A stretch of DNA of 54,239 nt, from the NCBI GenBank assembly GCA_902580265.1, contig CACHJY010000008.1:1-54239 (forward strand), given 5' to 3'. The translations under genes and the position numbers were made by a program. Origin of the DNA: an uncultured Alphaproteobacteria bacterium. Lineage in GTDB: Bacteria > Pseudomonadota > Alphaproteobacteria > Rhodobacterales > Rhodobacteraceae. Under the pieces are notes generated by a model. It saw only the letters and a program-made list of their open reading frames with translations, did no database searches and was not told the DNA's origin. Positions 37,324 through 45,987 of this stretch are shown in pieces; within the stretch, counting starts at the first letter, position 1, and every line of letters begins with the position of its first letter.

Positions 37324-37995
37324 TCAAGATTTATCTTCATAAACGCTGATTAAATCTGCAAAGGTCTCTATTTTGAAAGCAGCACTCTCACCCTCAGCTA
37401 ATTTATACATACTCCCATGGCCGTATTCACAAAAAATAAAATCTACATTAGCGTTTTTCGCTGCATCTGCGTCTGTATTTGTATCACCCACAAAAAAAAC
37501 GTCTTCGGGCTTTTTATCCAGCCTATATATTGCCTCTAAAAGAGGTTTAGGGTCAGGTTTAGCAATCCCGACAGTATCTGATCCGATAAAGGATTCTCTG
37601 AAGAAATCAATTAACCCCAACCTTTTCAATAACTCCCGTGCGTGTTTTTCTGGTTTGTTTGTACAAAGCCCCAGTTTCACACCCTTTAGTTGAAGTTTTG
37701 AGAGAGTATCGACTACTCCATCATAATTTCGCGACTTATTATCTATTACTTTATCGTAATTAATAAGATATAATCGATAATAATCCTTTAACAATTTGTT
37801 GTTAAAAGTGATGCCTTCTTCTTGTAACCCATAGCGTAATATTGCTCTTCCACCTTGAATAGCAGTTTGCAAGCCAGTGAAACCTTTAAGCCTTGCTGTC
37901 CAGCCCTGATTTTCAAACACCAAATTTCCTGCATCAAGCATGTCATATTTTGTGTCTACGAGTGTACCATCAAGATCAAATACAAACGCTTTCAT
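37324..37995 (-). CDS. HAD-family phosphatase, phosphoglycolate phosphatase-like
   Basis: HAD motif I (FDLDGTLVDT), motif II (GLCTNKPEKHA) and motifs III/IV (KPDPKPLLEAI, FVGDTNTDADAAKNA) are complete in 223 residues, with a helical cap between I and II. Phosphoglycolate phosphatases (gph) share this layout, but HAD substrates are hard to assign. The barrel-protein gene follows on the same strand. Confidence 0.85.
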   Translation of the reverse strand: MKAFVFDLDGTLVDTKYDMLDAGNLVFENQGWTARLKGFTGLQTAIQGGRAILRYGLQEEGITFNNKLLKDYYRLYLINYDKVIDNKSRNYDGVVDTLSKLQLKGVKLGLCTNKPEKHARELLKRLGLIDFFRESFIGSDTVGIAKPDPKPLLEAIYRLDKKPEDVFFVGDTNTDADAAKNANVDFIFCEYGHGSMYKLAEGESAAFKIETFADLISVYEDKS

Positions 37996-38061
37996 AACTT
38001 TTCCTTACATAATTAGATTAAATGAAATAAATTAAGATATGTTTAAACCATAAAGGTGTTG

Positions 38062-39408
38062 ATGTCTGTTTCAACCATAATTTTAGCAGCTGGCAAGGGT
38101 ACCAGAATGAGAAGCCCTAAACCTAAGATCCTTCACAAGATAGCAGGCAAGTATCTTTTAGGCTTTAGTGTGGAATTAGCTAAGGCTATCAAATCCAAAG
38201 AGACCATTGTGGTCGTTGGAGAAGAAAACGAACTAGTAACTAGAAAAGCACTCTCAGATTGTAAGATAAAATTTTGTATGCAAAAAAATCAACTTGGAAC
38301 TGGAGATGCCGTAAAAATAGCTCTCAAAAATGTGAAAATAAAAACAAAGTATATATTAGTTTTATATGGAGATACCCCTTTTATTGCAAATGGCACAATA
38401 AGGCGGATGATAACAAAAGCTGAAAAGGGTTTTGAATTCGTTTTCCTCGGTTTTCAATCACAAACAAAAAATAGTTATGGTAAATTTAAACTGGGGCCAA
38501 AAAGGACACTCATCGATATAATTGAAAAGAATGAGCCTGGCTATAGTTCTTCCAAGTGTTTGTCAAACTCTGGGATACTTTTAGCCCGATCAAATATAAT
38601 CACTAATCTAATAAAAAAAATAAAAAATGATAATTCTAAGAAAGAATATTATTTAACCGATATTGCCAAAATTGCAACTAAGCATGGATACACATCAACC
38701 TATGTGCAGTGTGAGGAAGATGAATGCCTCGGAGTTAATTCTCAACTTGAATTATCAGTTGCAGAAAGAAAATTTCAAGATAATTTCAGAAGAAAACTAA
38801 TGGCTTCTGGCGTATCTATGCTATCACCTGAAACCTGCTTCTTTTCACATGATACAATTATTAAAAGCGGATGCGTTATAGAGCCTAACGTCTTTTTTGG
38901 CACAGGTGTAAAAATTCAAAGTTCCTCTATCATAAAGTCATACAGCTATATAGAAGAGACTCACATTGGGCGACATTGCCAAATTGGTCCTTTTACAAGA
39001 CTTCGACCTGGCACTCATCTTTCAGAGGATGTAAAAGTCGGGAACTTTGTGGAGCTTAAAAATACTACTTTAGCTTCTAGAACAAAAGCCAATCATCTAA
39101 CGTACATCGGAGATGCAAAAGTTGGCGAGAATACAAACATTGGTGCAGGAACTATATTTTGCAATTATGATGGGAAAAATAAACACCAAACTGTTGTTGG
39201 TGCTAATGTTTTTATCGGTTCAAACTCCTCACTTATTGCCCCGCTAAAAATCGGTGATGCGTCAATAGTGGCAGCTGGGTCAGCTATAAATAGTGACGTC
39301 CCATCTGAAAGTTTGGCAATAGCACGACCAATACAACAGAATAAAATTGGCTTAGGCAAAAAAATTATGCTTAAACTACATAAAGTAGCTGATAAACTTA
39401 GAAAATGA
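38062..39408 (+). CDS. glmU: Bifunctional UDP-GlcNAc pyrophosphorylase / glucosamine-1-phosphate acetyltransferase
   Basis: The N-terminal uridylyltransferase domain starts TIILAAGKGTRMRSPKPKIL with the nucleotide-binding signature. The C-terminal left-handed beta helix includes GPFTRLRPGTHL, NFVELKNTTLA, HLTYIGDAKVGENTNIGAGTI and NYDGKNKHQTVVG, the acetyltransferase site. GlmU makes UDP-GlcNAc for peptidoglycan and lipid A. I start at the ATG at 38062 behind AAAGG; a GTG six bases earlier is in frame. Its end overlaps the moaA start by four bases (ATGA). Confidence 0.95.
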   Translation: MSVSTIILAAGKGTRMRSPKPKILHKIAGKYLLGFSVELAKAIKSKETIVVVGEENELVTRKALSDCKIKFCMQKNQLGTGDAVKIALKNVKIKTKYILVLYGDTPFIANGTIRRMITKAEKGFEFVFLGFQSQTKNSYGKFKLGPKRTLIDIIEKNEPGYSSSKCLSNSGILLARSNIITNLIKKIKNDNSKKEYYLTDIAKIATKHGYTSTYVQCEEDECLGVNSQLELSVAERKFQDNFRRKLMASGVSMLSPETCFFSHDTIIKSGCVIEPNVFFGTGVKIQSSSIIKSYSYIEETHIGRHCQIGPFTRLRPGTHLSEDVKVGNFVELKNTTLASRTKANHLTYIGDAKVGENTNIGAGTIFCNYDGKNKHQTVVGANVFIGSNSSLIAPLKIGDASIVAAGSAINSDVPSESLAIARPIQQNKIGLGKKIMLKLHKVADKLRK

Positions 39409-40442
39409 CTAATCAAGTGAATCAATTATTAGACAAAAGTAAACTTATAGATCCTTTTAATAGGCATATTACTTATTTGAGGTTGTCTGTTACGGATCGC
39501 TGTGATTTAAGATGCACCTACTGCATGCCTGAAAAGATGACTTTTTTAAATAAAAAAGAAGTTCTTACTTTCGAAGAAATGTACAAAATATGCCGTGGAT
39601 TTATCCAATTAGGTATTAAGAAAATAAGAATAACAGGTGGAGAGCCCTTAGTTCGGAAAGGTATAATAGATTTCTTTGAAATGCTAAAACCACATTTATC
39701 TTCGGGTCTTGAAGAACTCACACTTACCACAAACGGCACTCAATTGCATAAATATGCCGGCCAACTTTACTCTAATGGAGTTAAACGAATAAATGTATCA
39801 CTCGATACTCTAGACCAAAAAAAATTCAAGCAAATCACAAGGCTTGGCAATCTTCAGGATGTGTTGTTAGGCATTGAGGCAGCAAAAGATGCTAATTTAA
39901 AAATCAAAATCAATTGTGTTGCTCTGAAAAATATTAACGATGATGAGATAGATGGCTTAATTAATTGGTGTATTAAAAACGATTTAGATCTTACCTTTAT
40001 TGAAACTATGCCTATGGGAGATATCGGCAATGAGAACCGGTTAGACCATTTTTTACCCCTTGATGAACTAAAGAAAAATATTTCATCAAAATTTCAACTG
40101 GAAGAGATCTCTTATTCTTCAGGAGGTCCAGCGAAATACTGTAGTATAAAAGGATCTACCATAAAGCTTGGTTTTATTACGCCTTTATCGCATAACTTTT
40201 GCTCTAGTTGTAATCGAATAAGAATCGATGCAACCGGGGTATTGCATCAGTGTCTAGGCCAAAGCAGTAGTTTAGACTTTCGAAAAATACTTCGACGCTT
40301 AGGTTCAACTGACGCTGATCTCGTTGAAAATATCAGATTAGCAATAAAGCAAAAGCCAGAGAAACATTCCTTTGCCTATGACTTCTCAAATGAGCATATT
40401 GAAGGCATGATGAATAGGCATATGAGTTTAACTGGAGGGTAA
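39405..40442 (+). CDS. moaA: GTP 3',8-cyclase
   Basis: MoaA is the radical-SAM enzyme that begins molybdenum-cofactor synthesis. The SAM-cluster motif is Cys33-X3-Cys37-X2-Cys40 (RCDLRCTYC), followed by KIRITGGEPLVRKG. The C-terminal cluster cysteines are in HNFCSSCNRIRID and LHQCLG, and the protein ends in the essential Gly-Gly. Overlap with glmU implies co-expression with an unrelated pathway. No other moa gene is in the window. Confidence 0.95.
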   Translation: MTNQVNQLLDKSKLIDPFNRHITYLRLSVTDRCDLRCTYCMPEKMTFLNKKEVLTFEEMYKICRGFIQLGIKKIRITGGEPLVRKGIIDFFEMLKPHLSSGLEELTLTTNGTQLHKYAGQLYSNGVKRINVSLDTLDQKKFKQITRLGNLQDVLLGIEAAKDANLKIKINCVALKNINDDEIDGLINWCIKNDLDLTFIETMPMGDIGNENRLDHFLPLDELKKNISSKFQLEEISYSSGGPAKYCSIKGSTIKLGFITPLSHNFCSSCNRIRIDATGVLHQCLGQSSSLDFRKILRRLGSTDADLVENIRLAIKQKPEKHSFAYDFSNEHIEGMMNRHMSLTGG

Positions 40443-40533
40443 AAGCTTTTTGTTAAAATCGTAATTTGCACATTTGACAAAAATAGCTTGCACTTTTTGG
40501 TGTTAAGTTTAAAACACAGTGGCAAGATTATTC

Positions 40534-40610
40534 GGCGGAGTAGCTCAGGCGGTTAGAGCAGAGGAATCATAATCCTTGTGTCGGGGGTTCAAGTCCCTCC
40601 TCCGCTACCA
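40534..40610 (+). tRNA. tRNA-Met (CAT), elongator type
   Basis: A 77-base cloverleaf is visible: acceptor GGCGGAG/CTCCGCT, D arm with GGCGGTTA loop, anticodon loop ATCATAA (anticodon CAT), T arm GGGGG-TTCAAGT-CCCTC and encoded CCA. The sequence agrees with the elongator tRNA-Met known in alphaproteobacteria, not the initiator (no GGG/CCC anticodon stem). A tRNA-Ile2 read with lysidine cannot be fully excluded. Confidence 0.93.
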
Positions 40611-40676
40611 TCTTATTACTTGATAAGAAAAGCTTTTGCAATCTCTTAAAAGTAATTAAAGGGCGATTATTGTTCA

Positions 40677-40973
40677 ATGAAGTGGACCATTGTTTTTTTT
40701 CAGATATTGGCAAGTCTTCCAGATGGAGAAATTTATTTTTCTGGTTTAACGACTGGCCAAAAAATGGCTAAAGAAGTTGAAAGTGTGTCGGCATATTATG
40801 AAACAAAACTTGAGTGTGAAAAAAATCTTAAACGATTAAATGGCAATAAAAACGTTAAAATGATTGACTCATTCAATGGAGAAAAATCATTGATTATTAC
40901 TGATCACAAACCCCTAGTGGATAAGAAAAGAATAGTTGTCAATGCATTTCAATGTTTAGAAATTTCTTATTAA
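40677..40973 (+). CDS. Hypothetical protein (98 residues)
   Basis: The N-terminal VFFQILASLPDGEIYFSG is moderately hydrophobic and could be a weak signal or a buried strand. Two Cys (LECEKN, FQCLEI) flank a Lys/Asn-rich middle. I recognise no family. It heads a plus-strand run of four small genes after tRNA-Met, 22 bases before the next. Confidence 0.45.
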   Translation: MKWTIVFFQILASLPDGEIYFSGLTTGQKMAKEVESVSAYYETKLECEKNLKRLNGNKNVKMIDSFNGEKSLIITDHKPLVDKKRIVVNAFQCLEISY

Positions 40974-40995
40974 AATTTTTGGATGTTTTATAAAG

Positions 40996-41214
40996 ATGGA
41001 AACTAAGAAAAGCTTAGACTTAGTAAAAAAGTCTTTGGAAAAGTTGTCAAAGAATGAAGACGAGAGAAATGAGCTGTACCTATTTATTTTCCATAACTTA
41101 GATCAGTTTTTTGAAATAAGTGAAAGAATGGTTAGCGAAGTTAAAAATATAAAAGATAGGTATCCAAAAAACTGGAAAGAAATGGTAGCTATGACGATGT
41201 TTTCGACTCTTTAG
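40996..41214 (+). CDS. Hypothetical helical protein (72 residues)
   Basis: Composition and heptad-like spacing suggest a small all-helical protein (LVKKSLEKLSKNEDERNELY and ISERMVSEVKNI). No family is recognised. It lies between the 98-residue gene and the cupin gene, 16 bases before the latter, consistent with one transcript. Confidence 0.45.
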   Translation: METKKSLDLVKKSLEKLSKNEDERNELYLFIFHNLDQFFEISERMVSEVKNIKDRYPKNWKEMVAMTMFSTL

Positions 41215-41230
41215 AAAAAAGGTAATTAGC

Positions 41231-41614
41231 ATGAAACAAGAAAAAATTGTTGTTTCTCACTTGAGGGACCAAAAATGGAATAAAAATAAAGATCAAGGCA
41301 ATTTTAGATGGAAGTATATGGCTGACAGCACTCAAATGAAAAGTCATGGGCTTTCATGTGGAGTATTAGTTTTGCCGCAAGGAGAAGAGCTCCCTCTTCA
41401 TTACCATTCACCTCAGGAAATCTATATTATTCGACGAGGTGAAGGGCTTCTTCTCTCTTCCTTAAATACAAAGAAGGTTAGTAAAGATAGTTTTGTCTAT
41501 ATCCCAAAAAATTTTGAACACGGATTAAAAAATACTGGCAAGGAGGACTTAGAGTTATTATGGATTTTTCCAACTGACTGTTGGGAAGAAGTGGAATATG
41601 TTTTTCAAAAATAG
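41231..41614 (+). CDS. Single-domain cupin, DddK-like DMSP lyase candidate
   Basis: The 127 residues contain both cupin motifs: LHYHSPQEIYIIRRGEG (His57, His59, Glu63, Tyr65) and YIPKNFEHGLKN (His97), plus a C-terminal WIFPTDCWEEVEYVF (Tyr123). From memory, SAR11 DddK (about 130 residues) binds metal through His56, His58, Glu62 and His96 and uses Tyr64 and Tyr122. Every position fits with an offset of one, and the C-terminal WIFPTD region is similar. DddK cleaves dimethylsulfoniopropionate to DMS and acrylate. This rests on recalled motifs, not an alignment; other small cupins share motif 1. Confidence 0.6.
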   Translation: MKQEKIVVSHLRDQKWNKNKDQGNFRWKYMADSTQMKSHGLSCGVLVLPQGEELPLHYHSPQEIYIIRRGEGLLLSSLNTKKVSKDSFVYIPKNFEHGLKNTGKEDLELLWIFPTDCWEEVEYVFQK

Positions 41615-41664
41615 TAAATTTAATAATATATATTGAAGTATCTAAAAATAGAAAGCACATTGTT

Positions 41665-41952
41665 ATGGTCCGTCTCATACTCATAGTAATTTTAATTTTA
41701 TTTGTAGTATGGCTATTACGACCATTTTTAAGAGCCAATGACAGTAACAAAAATAAAGGCGCAGTAGGAAGCATCCTAGATCCTAATCAAAGCAACTTTA
41801 GTCAGCAAAAGACTATTTTAATGGTAATTACTGCTGTAATTTTATTAGCCTTAGTTATTTGGATTTTACCAAAATTTGGGATTAATTTCTTTGCTTTATT
41901 ACAAAAGATAATCCCCATAATATCTTCTCTGCGTGGCATTTTACCATTTTAG
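41665..41952 (+). CDS. Small membrane protein (95 residues)
   Basis: I choose the ATG at 41665; the open frame extends upstream into the cupin gene without plausible sequence. The product has an N-terminal helix (LILIVILILFVVWLL) followed by RPFLRA, a hydrophilic middle and a second hydrophobic stretch (TILMVITAVILLALVIWIL). The N-terminus recalls alphaproteobacterial membrane J-proteins, but no J domain is present. Function is unknown. Confidence 0.5.
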   Translation: MVRLILIVILILFVVWLLRPFLRANDSNKNKGAVGSILDPNQSNFSQQKTILMVITAVILLALVIWILPKFGINFFALLQKIIPIISSLRGILPF

Positions 41953-41973
41953 AAAATGTTCTTGGATTAACTA

Positions 41974-42153
41974 CTATTTTGGGCTTTTATTTTCAGCTTC
42001 GACTTGATCAATTATTTTTTCTATAACTATTGAGTCTGATACCGCTTCTGATAAGAGTAAAATAACCCTAGCGTTTAGCTGATGAATTTGTTGGTCATCC
42101 AGATCTTGGTAAAGATTTACAAGTCGTGAGTATAGTTTGTCGTTTAGCGCCAT
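41974..42153 (-). CDS. DUF2783 small protein, candidate coupling subunit of the FAD hydroxylase
   Basis: The minus strand from the ATG at 42151-42153 encodes 59 residues: MALNDKLYSRLVNLYQDLDD, followed by a helical segment with LNARVILLLSEAVSD. This matches DUF2783, a family known beside FAD-dependent aromatic hydroxylases. The gene lies 30 bases after the hydroxylase and ends the homogentisate operon. Pseudomonas putida 3-hydroxyphenylacetate hydroxylase (MhaA) works with a small coupling protein MhaB, so the same role is likely here, by inference. It is short enough to be missed by annotation. Confidence 0.75.
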   Translation of the reverse strand: MALNDKLYSRLVNLYQDLDDQQIHQLNARVILLLSEAVSDSIVIEKIIDQVEAENKSPK

Positions 42154-42183
42154 TTAAATTTATTTTCTCCAAAACCTTTATAT

Positions 42184-43812
42184 CTAAAGCATACATCTTT
42201 CCAATGTCTTGATATTTACCTCTTTAAATATTCCTACAATGTAACCATCCGGTCTGATAAGGTAATTTAAATCCACTGTATATCTTTCTAAACCCTTACC
42301 TTCAAAATCTAAGAAATCCACATCTTGATTATTTTCTTCACCAACTCTTATTATATTTAAATCGAAGGGAGTCTCAATTGTCATTTTTGAAAATGACAAC
42401 AAATTATAGCTATTAGCAATCACATCAGTTAGAAATAGTCGGTTTCCTTTCCTATCAAGAATTGGAAAGTCTATGTATATAGATCCAAGCAGAGGATCAT
42501 CTTTATACTCATTATCTTGCTTCAAACCACCTAACTTAAAAGGAACAGAGAGCCTGCCCGAATTAATCAATTTTCGAGAAAATTGATTACTTATTGCCAG
42601 ATCGAGAACCTGATCACGAAAAACTTTAGCCATCTTGTTTTTTGGGGTCATAAAGTTAGTGGCTCTAGAGGAATTTGATATATTCTCTTTTGCAGCTTCA
42701 ATTCGCTCATCATTGTAACTATTTAATATCTTTACAGATGCATTATTCTTCAAGATAGAAGCCAGTTTCCATCCTAGATTATCAACATCATGCATACCAC
42801 CATTACCACCCCTGGCTCCAAATGGGCTTACTACGTGAGCGCTATCTCCAACAAAAATAATTCTATCAAATACCATTTTATCTAACGAAGCACACTTGAA
42901 TTTGTAGATACTCATCCAGTCAATTTCAAAATTGTTGGACTTAACAACTTTATTTATTCTTTCTCTTACTCTTTCGGGATCAAGCTCCTTTTTTTTATCA
43001 ATATTTTCTTCAAGCTGTAAGTCTATTCGGTAAATATTCTCTGCTTGTTTGTGTAATAAAGCCGATTGGCCTTGATGAAATTTAGGTGCAAACCAAAACC
43101 AACGCTCCGGCCGCTCACTCACAAAAGGCGGGGCCTCCATAAAAATATCTACAATCAAGAAATGCTCATCAAAAACCTCGCCGTCAAAAGAGAGATTCAT
43201 TCGTTTTCTTGTTGGTGATTCTGCACCATCGCATGCTATCATGTAGAGCGATTTCAACCCATAATTGCCTTCGGGACATTTGACAACGATATTGACATTT
43301 TCTTTATTTTGTTCGTGATCAATAACTTCGCTACTAAACCTGAGATCAATATAGTCTTTAAGCTCAAGACATCTCTCAACTAAATATTCTTCTACATAGT
43401 ACTGTTGTAAATTTATAAATGCGGGAAATTTTTGACCTTTATCTGGAAGCAAGTTGAATGAGAACACCTCTTTATCTCCATTGAAAAGTCTTCCCGTTTC
43501 CCAGGTAATTCCCTTTGCCATCATTTTTGAGGCAACCCCTAGTCGATCAAAAATTTCTAAAGTTCTCTTAGCCCAACAAATTGCTCTTGAACCTGTAGAA
43601 ACAATATTATTGTCGTCCAAAAGGACACTTTTTATACCTCTTTGAGCTAAATCAATTGCTAAGGACAAACCAATAGGTCCAGCACCTACAATGACTACAG
43701 GATATATTTCCTGACTTCCCTCCGAAATCTCTGGAGGTATTTTAAAGGGAAATTCCTTATAGCTATAGTTTTTTGAAAAGTTCGCTGCACGATTCACTGT
43801 AATAAGTTCCAC
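42184..43812 (-). CDS. FAD-dependent aromatic hydroxylase (MhpA/MhaA-like)
   Basis: The 542 residues contain the FAD-binding VVIVGAGPIGLSLAIDLAQRG (residues about 37-57), a DG motif (YMIACDGAESPTRKRM) and FVGDSAHVVSPFGARGGNGG, the pattern of group A flavoprotein monooxygenases. A C-terminal thioredoxin-like region completes the phenol-hydroxylase layout. These enzymes hydroxylate phenolic rings with NAD(P)H and O2. In an operon with hmgA and fahA, formation of homogentisate, for example from 3-hydroxyphenylacetate, is the best hypothesis. The start overlaps the MBL gene by 19 bases. Confidence 0.83.
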   Translation of the reverse strand: MELITVNRAANFSKNYSYKEFPFKIPPEISEGSQEIYPVVIVGAGPIGLSLAIDLAQRGIKSVLLDDNNIVSTGSRAICWAKRTLEIFDRLGVASKMMAKGITWETGRLFNGDKEVFSFNLLPDKGQKFPAFINLQQYYVEEYLVERCLELKDYIDLRFSSEVIDHEQNKENVNIVVKCPEGNYGLKSLYMIACDGAESPTRKRMNLSFDGEVFDEHFLIVDIFMEAPPFVSERPERWFWFAPKFHQGQSALLHKQAENIYRIDLQLEENIDKKKELDPERVRERINKVVKSNNFEIDWMSIYKFKCASLDKMVFDRIIFVGDSAHVVSPFGARGGNGGMHDVDNLGWKLASILKNNASVKILNSYNDERIEAAKENISNSSRATNFMTPKNKMAKVFRDQVLDLAISNQFSRKLINSGRLSVPFKLGGLKQDNEYKDDPLLGSIYIDFPILDRKGNRLFLTDVIANSYNLLSFSKMTIETPFDLNIIRVGEENNQDVDFLDFEGKGLERYTVDLNYLIRPDGYIVGIFKEVNIKTLERCML

Positions 43813-44738
43813 ATTTCTTTATCTCGCTCAGCTGTCCAAATTCTAGGATTATCAATACCTTTTGCCTCATCAAAAGCCCTCGAAACATTAAAAGGTAAAC
43901 AATGCTCATAAATAGCATAATCAGAAAACTTTTTATCACACTCATCTCTGCAAGATGACATGGCTTCTTTTAAATCGCCACCCGCATTAGCTATTTTTGA
44001 GACTGATTTAAACGTTGATGAAACAAAGTCTTCAGTAAGTTCTATCGCATCATCTATTTGTCTTGGATCTGTTAGAGCATCCCCCCTTCCTGGAACTAAA
44101 GAAACAGCCTGAAATTTTTCAATTTTTTCTAATGTGAGAGGCCAATCCTGTAAATGAGCATCCCCACAATAACAAGCCGACTTATATTCAACAATATCAC
44201 CAGTAAATAATACATTAGAGTCTGGCACATGAATAACAACATCTCCAGCAGTATGCGCTCTACCTAGAAAATATAAATCAACCCTTCGTTTGCCTAAAAA
44301 TAATGACATTTTTTTATCAAATGTTGTCGTTGGCCAAGTAAGCCCTGGGATCTCTTCATGTCCCTTAAATAGTCGGGGAAACCTATCAAACTCACTATCC
44401 CAATCTTCTTGCCCTCTTTCTACAACCATTGATCTTGCTTTGCTACTCATCATTATATTATTTGCCTTATACTCAGATGCACCTAGCACCCTAACGGCAT
44501 GATAGTGCGACAAAACTAAATGAGAAATTGGTTTGTCGGTGACTGACCTAACTTTCTCAATCACTTGCCTTGCTAGAGTTGGCGTTGCCTGCGCATCAAT
44601 AACCATCACGCTATCATCACCAATTATTATGCCTGAATTTGGATCACCTTCAGCTGTAAAAGCAAAAAGATTCTTACCTATTTCTTCAAATGAAATTCTT
44701 TTCTCATCTAAATCATTTTGTGACGCAAATTTCTTCAT
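43794..44738 (-). CDS. MBL-fold protein with altered HxHxDH motif
   Basis: The 314 residues have the metallo-beta-lactamase fold: DAQATPTLARQVIE, LVLSHYHAVRVLGAS and GRAHTAGDVVIHVPDSNVLFTGDIVE. The canonical HxHxDH is reduced to HYHAVR, so the second metal site lacks its Asp and His; the later His and Asp are retained. It is embedded between fahA and the FAD hydroxylase in the homogentisate operon and overlaps the latter. A hydrolase or isomerase step in that pathway is possible; the reaction is unknown. Confidence 0.75.
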   Translation of the reverse strand: MKKFASQNDLDEKRISFEEIGKNLFAFTAEGDPNSGIIIGDDSVMVIDAQATPTLARQVIEKVRSVTDKPISHLVLSHYHAVRVLGASEYKANNIMMSSKARSMVVERGQEDWDSEFDRFPRLFKGHEEIPGLTWPTTTFDKKMSLFLGKRRVDLYFLGRAHTAGDVVIHVPDSNVLFTGDIVEYKSACYCGDAHLQDWPLTLEKIEKFQAVSLVPGRGDALTDPRQIDDAIELTEDFVSSTFKSVSKIANAGGDLKEAMSSCRDECDKKFSDYAIYEHCLPFNVSRAFDEAKGIDNPRIWTAERDKEMWNLLQ

Positions 44739-44748
44739 TTTTTTCCTA

Positions 44749-45987
44749 TTAATTAATAATTCTTCCAGAGCACGAACTAAATCCTATTTTAAACTTTTCT
44801 TCTGACGCAGTTCCGTTCAATACAACAGTATCGTTATCGTGTAGGAAATCACGTTTTTTCCCAGAGCTCAAAGCTATTTTTTCTTTTCCACCCCACGATA
44901 ACTCTAGCATGCAACCAAAACTTCCTTTTTCCATCCCCGATATTGTTCCCGAACCCATCAAGTCTCCTGTCGAGATACCACATCCAGCTGATGCGTGGTG
45001 TATAAGCTGTTGAACTGGCGAGTAATAAAGCTCTTTTGCATTGGTTTCCACTATATCGGTTTCCGTACCACCATCCTCAATTAAGGTTACTTTTAGGTCA
45101 ATATCGAACACAAACGCTTTATCGTCCTCAAAATGTGGGAGCAGTTGAAATTCCCTATCGGGAGGAGTTCGTTTAAACGGCTCAAGAGCTTCTGGAGTAA
45201 CTATCCAGGGACTAATAGTTGTTCCAAATGACTTTGACAGGAATGGGCCTAGCGGTTGATATTCCCACGCCTGTAAGTCCCTGGCAGACCAATCGTTGAG
45301 CAAAACATATCCAAAAATTAAATTTTCAGCTCCCTCAAAATCTAATGTTTCGCCTATTGGCAAACTGCTACCAATCACTGTGCCCATCTCAAGTTCAAAA
45401 TCAAGCTTCTTGGTTGGCTCAAATTTTATAATATCATTATCTTGGTCATAAATTTGTCCAGTTGGCCTTCGAACATCACTACCGGTCATTAAGACAGATG
45501 AAGAACGTCCATTATAGGCAACGGGTAAGTTATACCAATTATTTGATAGCTCAGCATTCTCGCCCCTAATAATTTTACTTGCATTGAGTGCATGATTTTT
45601 ACAGGAGTAAAAGTCAGTATATTCTGAAATTTTAAACGCTTTACTATTGTAACAATTGTTCGAAGGTAAAAGGCATCTCTCAACTTCACTTATTTTTTTT
45701 GAGTTTTCTGCTAATAATTCCTGCAAAATTTCACGAATATGCTTTCGAGCACTCGATCCCTTCGACATAAAGGCGTTCAATAAAACGTTTTTAAATCCAA
45801 GGTTGGGTATAAGATCTAATTCCTCAGCGTAGGTAAGGTTAAGAACCTGATCGCCAATTGCAGTGGCAGAAAAGCACTTCTGTTTGCTTTTTTCGAAACA
45901 GACGCCAAAAGGAAGATTATTTAGAGGAAAATCACAATCTCTATTATTCGCTGTCTCAACGAATGACTTAATTAAATCGAGCGACAC
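44749..45987 (-). CDS. fahA: Fumarylacetoacetase
   Basis: FahA splits fumarylacetoacetate into fumarate and acetoacetate. The 412 residues have NNLPFGVCFEKSKQK at the N-terminus, YTDFYSCKNHALNAS (the metal-binding Asp, here in TDFYS), and FELEMGTVIG and LLNDWSARDLQAWEY with the catalytic/metal residues, closing with SAGCGISTGDLMGSGTISG. It starts with GTG that shares its first base with the hmgA stop, so the two are co-translated. Confidence 0.93.
   Translation of the reverse strand: MSLDLIKSFVETANNRDCDFPLNNLPFGVCFEKSKQKCFSATAIGDQVLNLTYAEELDLIPNLGFKNVLLNAFMSKGSSARKHIREILQELLAENSKKISEVERCLLPSNNCYNSKAFKISEYTDFYSCKNHALNASKIIRGENAELSNNWYNLPVAYNGRSSSVLMTGSDVRRPTGQIYDQDNDIIKFEPTKKLDFELEMGTVIGSSLPIGETLDFEGAENLIFGYVLLNDWSARDLQAWEYQPLGPFLSKSFGTTISPWIVTPEALEPFKRTPPDREFQLLPHFEDDKAFVFDIDLKVTLIEDGGTETDIVETNAKELYYSPVQQLIHHASAGCGISTGDLMGSGTISGMEKGSFGCMLELSWGGKEKIALSSGKKRDFLHDNDTVVLNGTASEEKFKIGFSSCSGRIIN

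Noticed and set aside
40474..40513. Promoter of tRNA-Met (TTGACA at 40474)
   Set aside because: No -10 element at acceptable spacing; transcription may continue from moaA.
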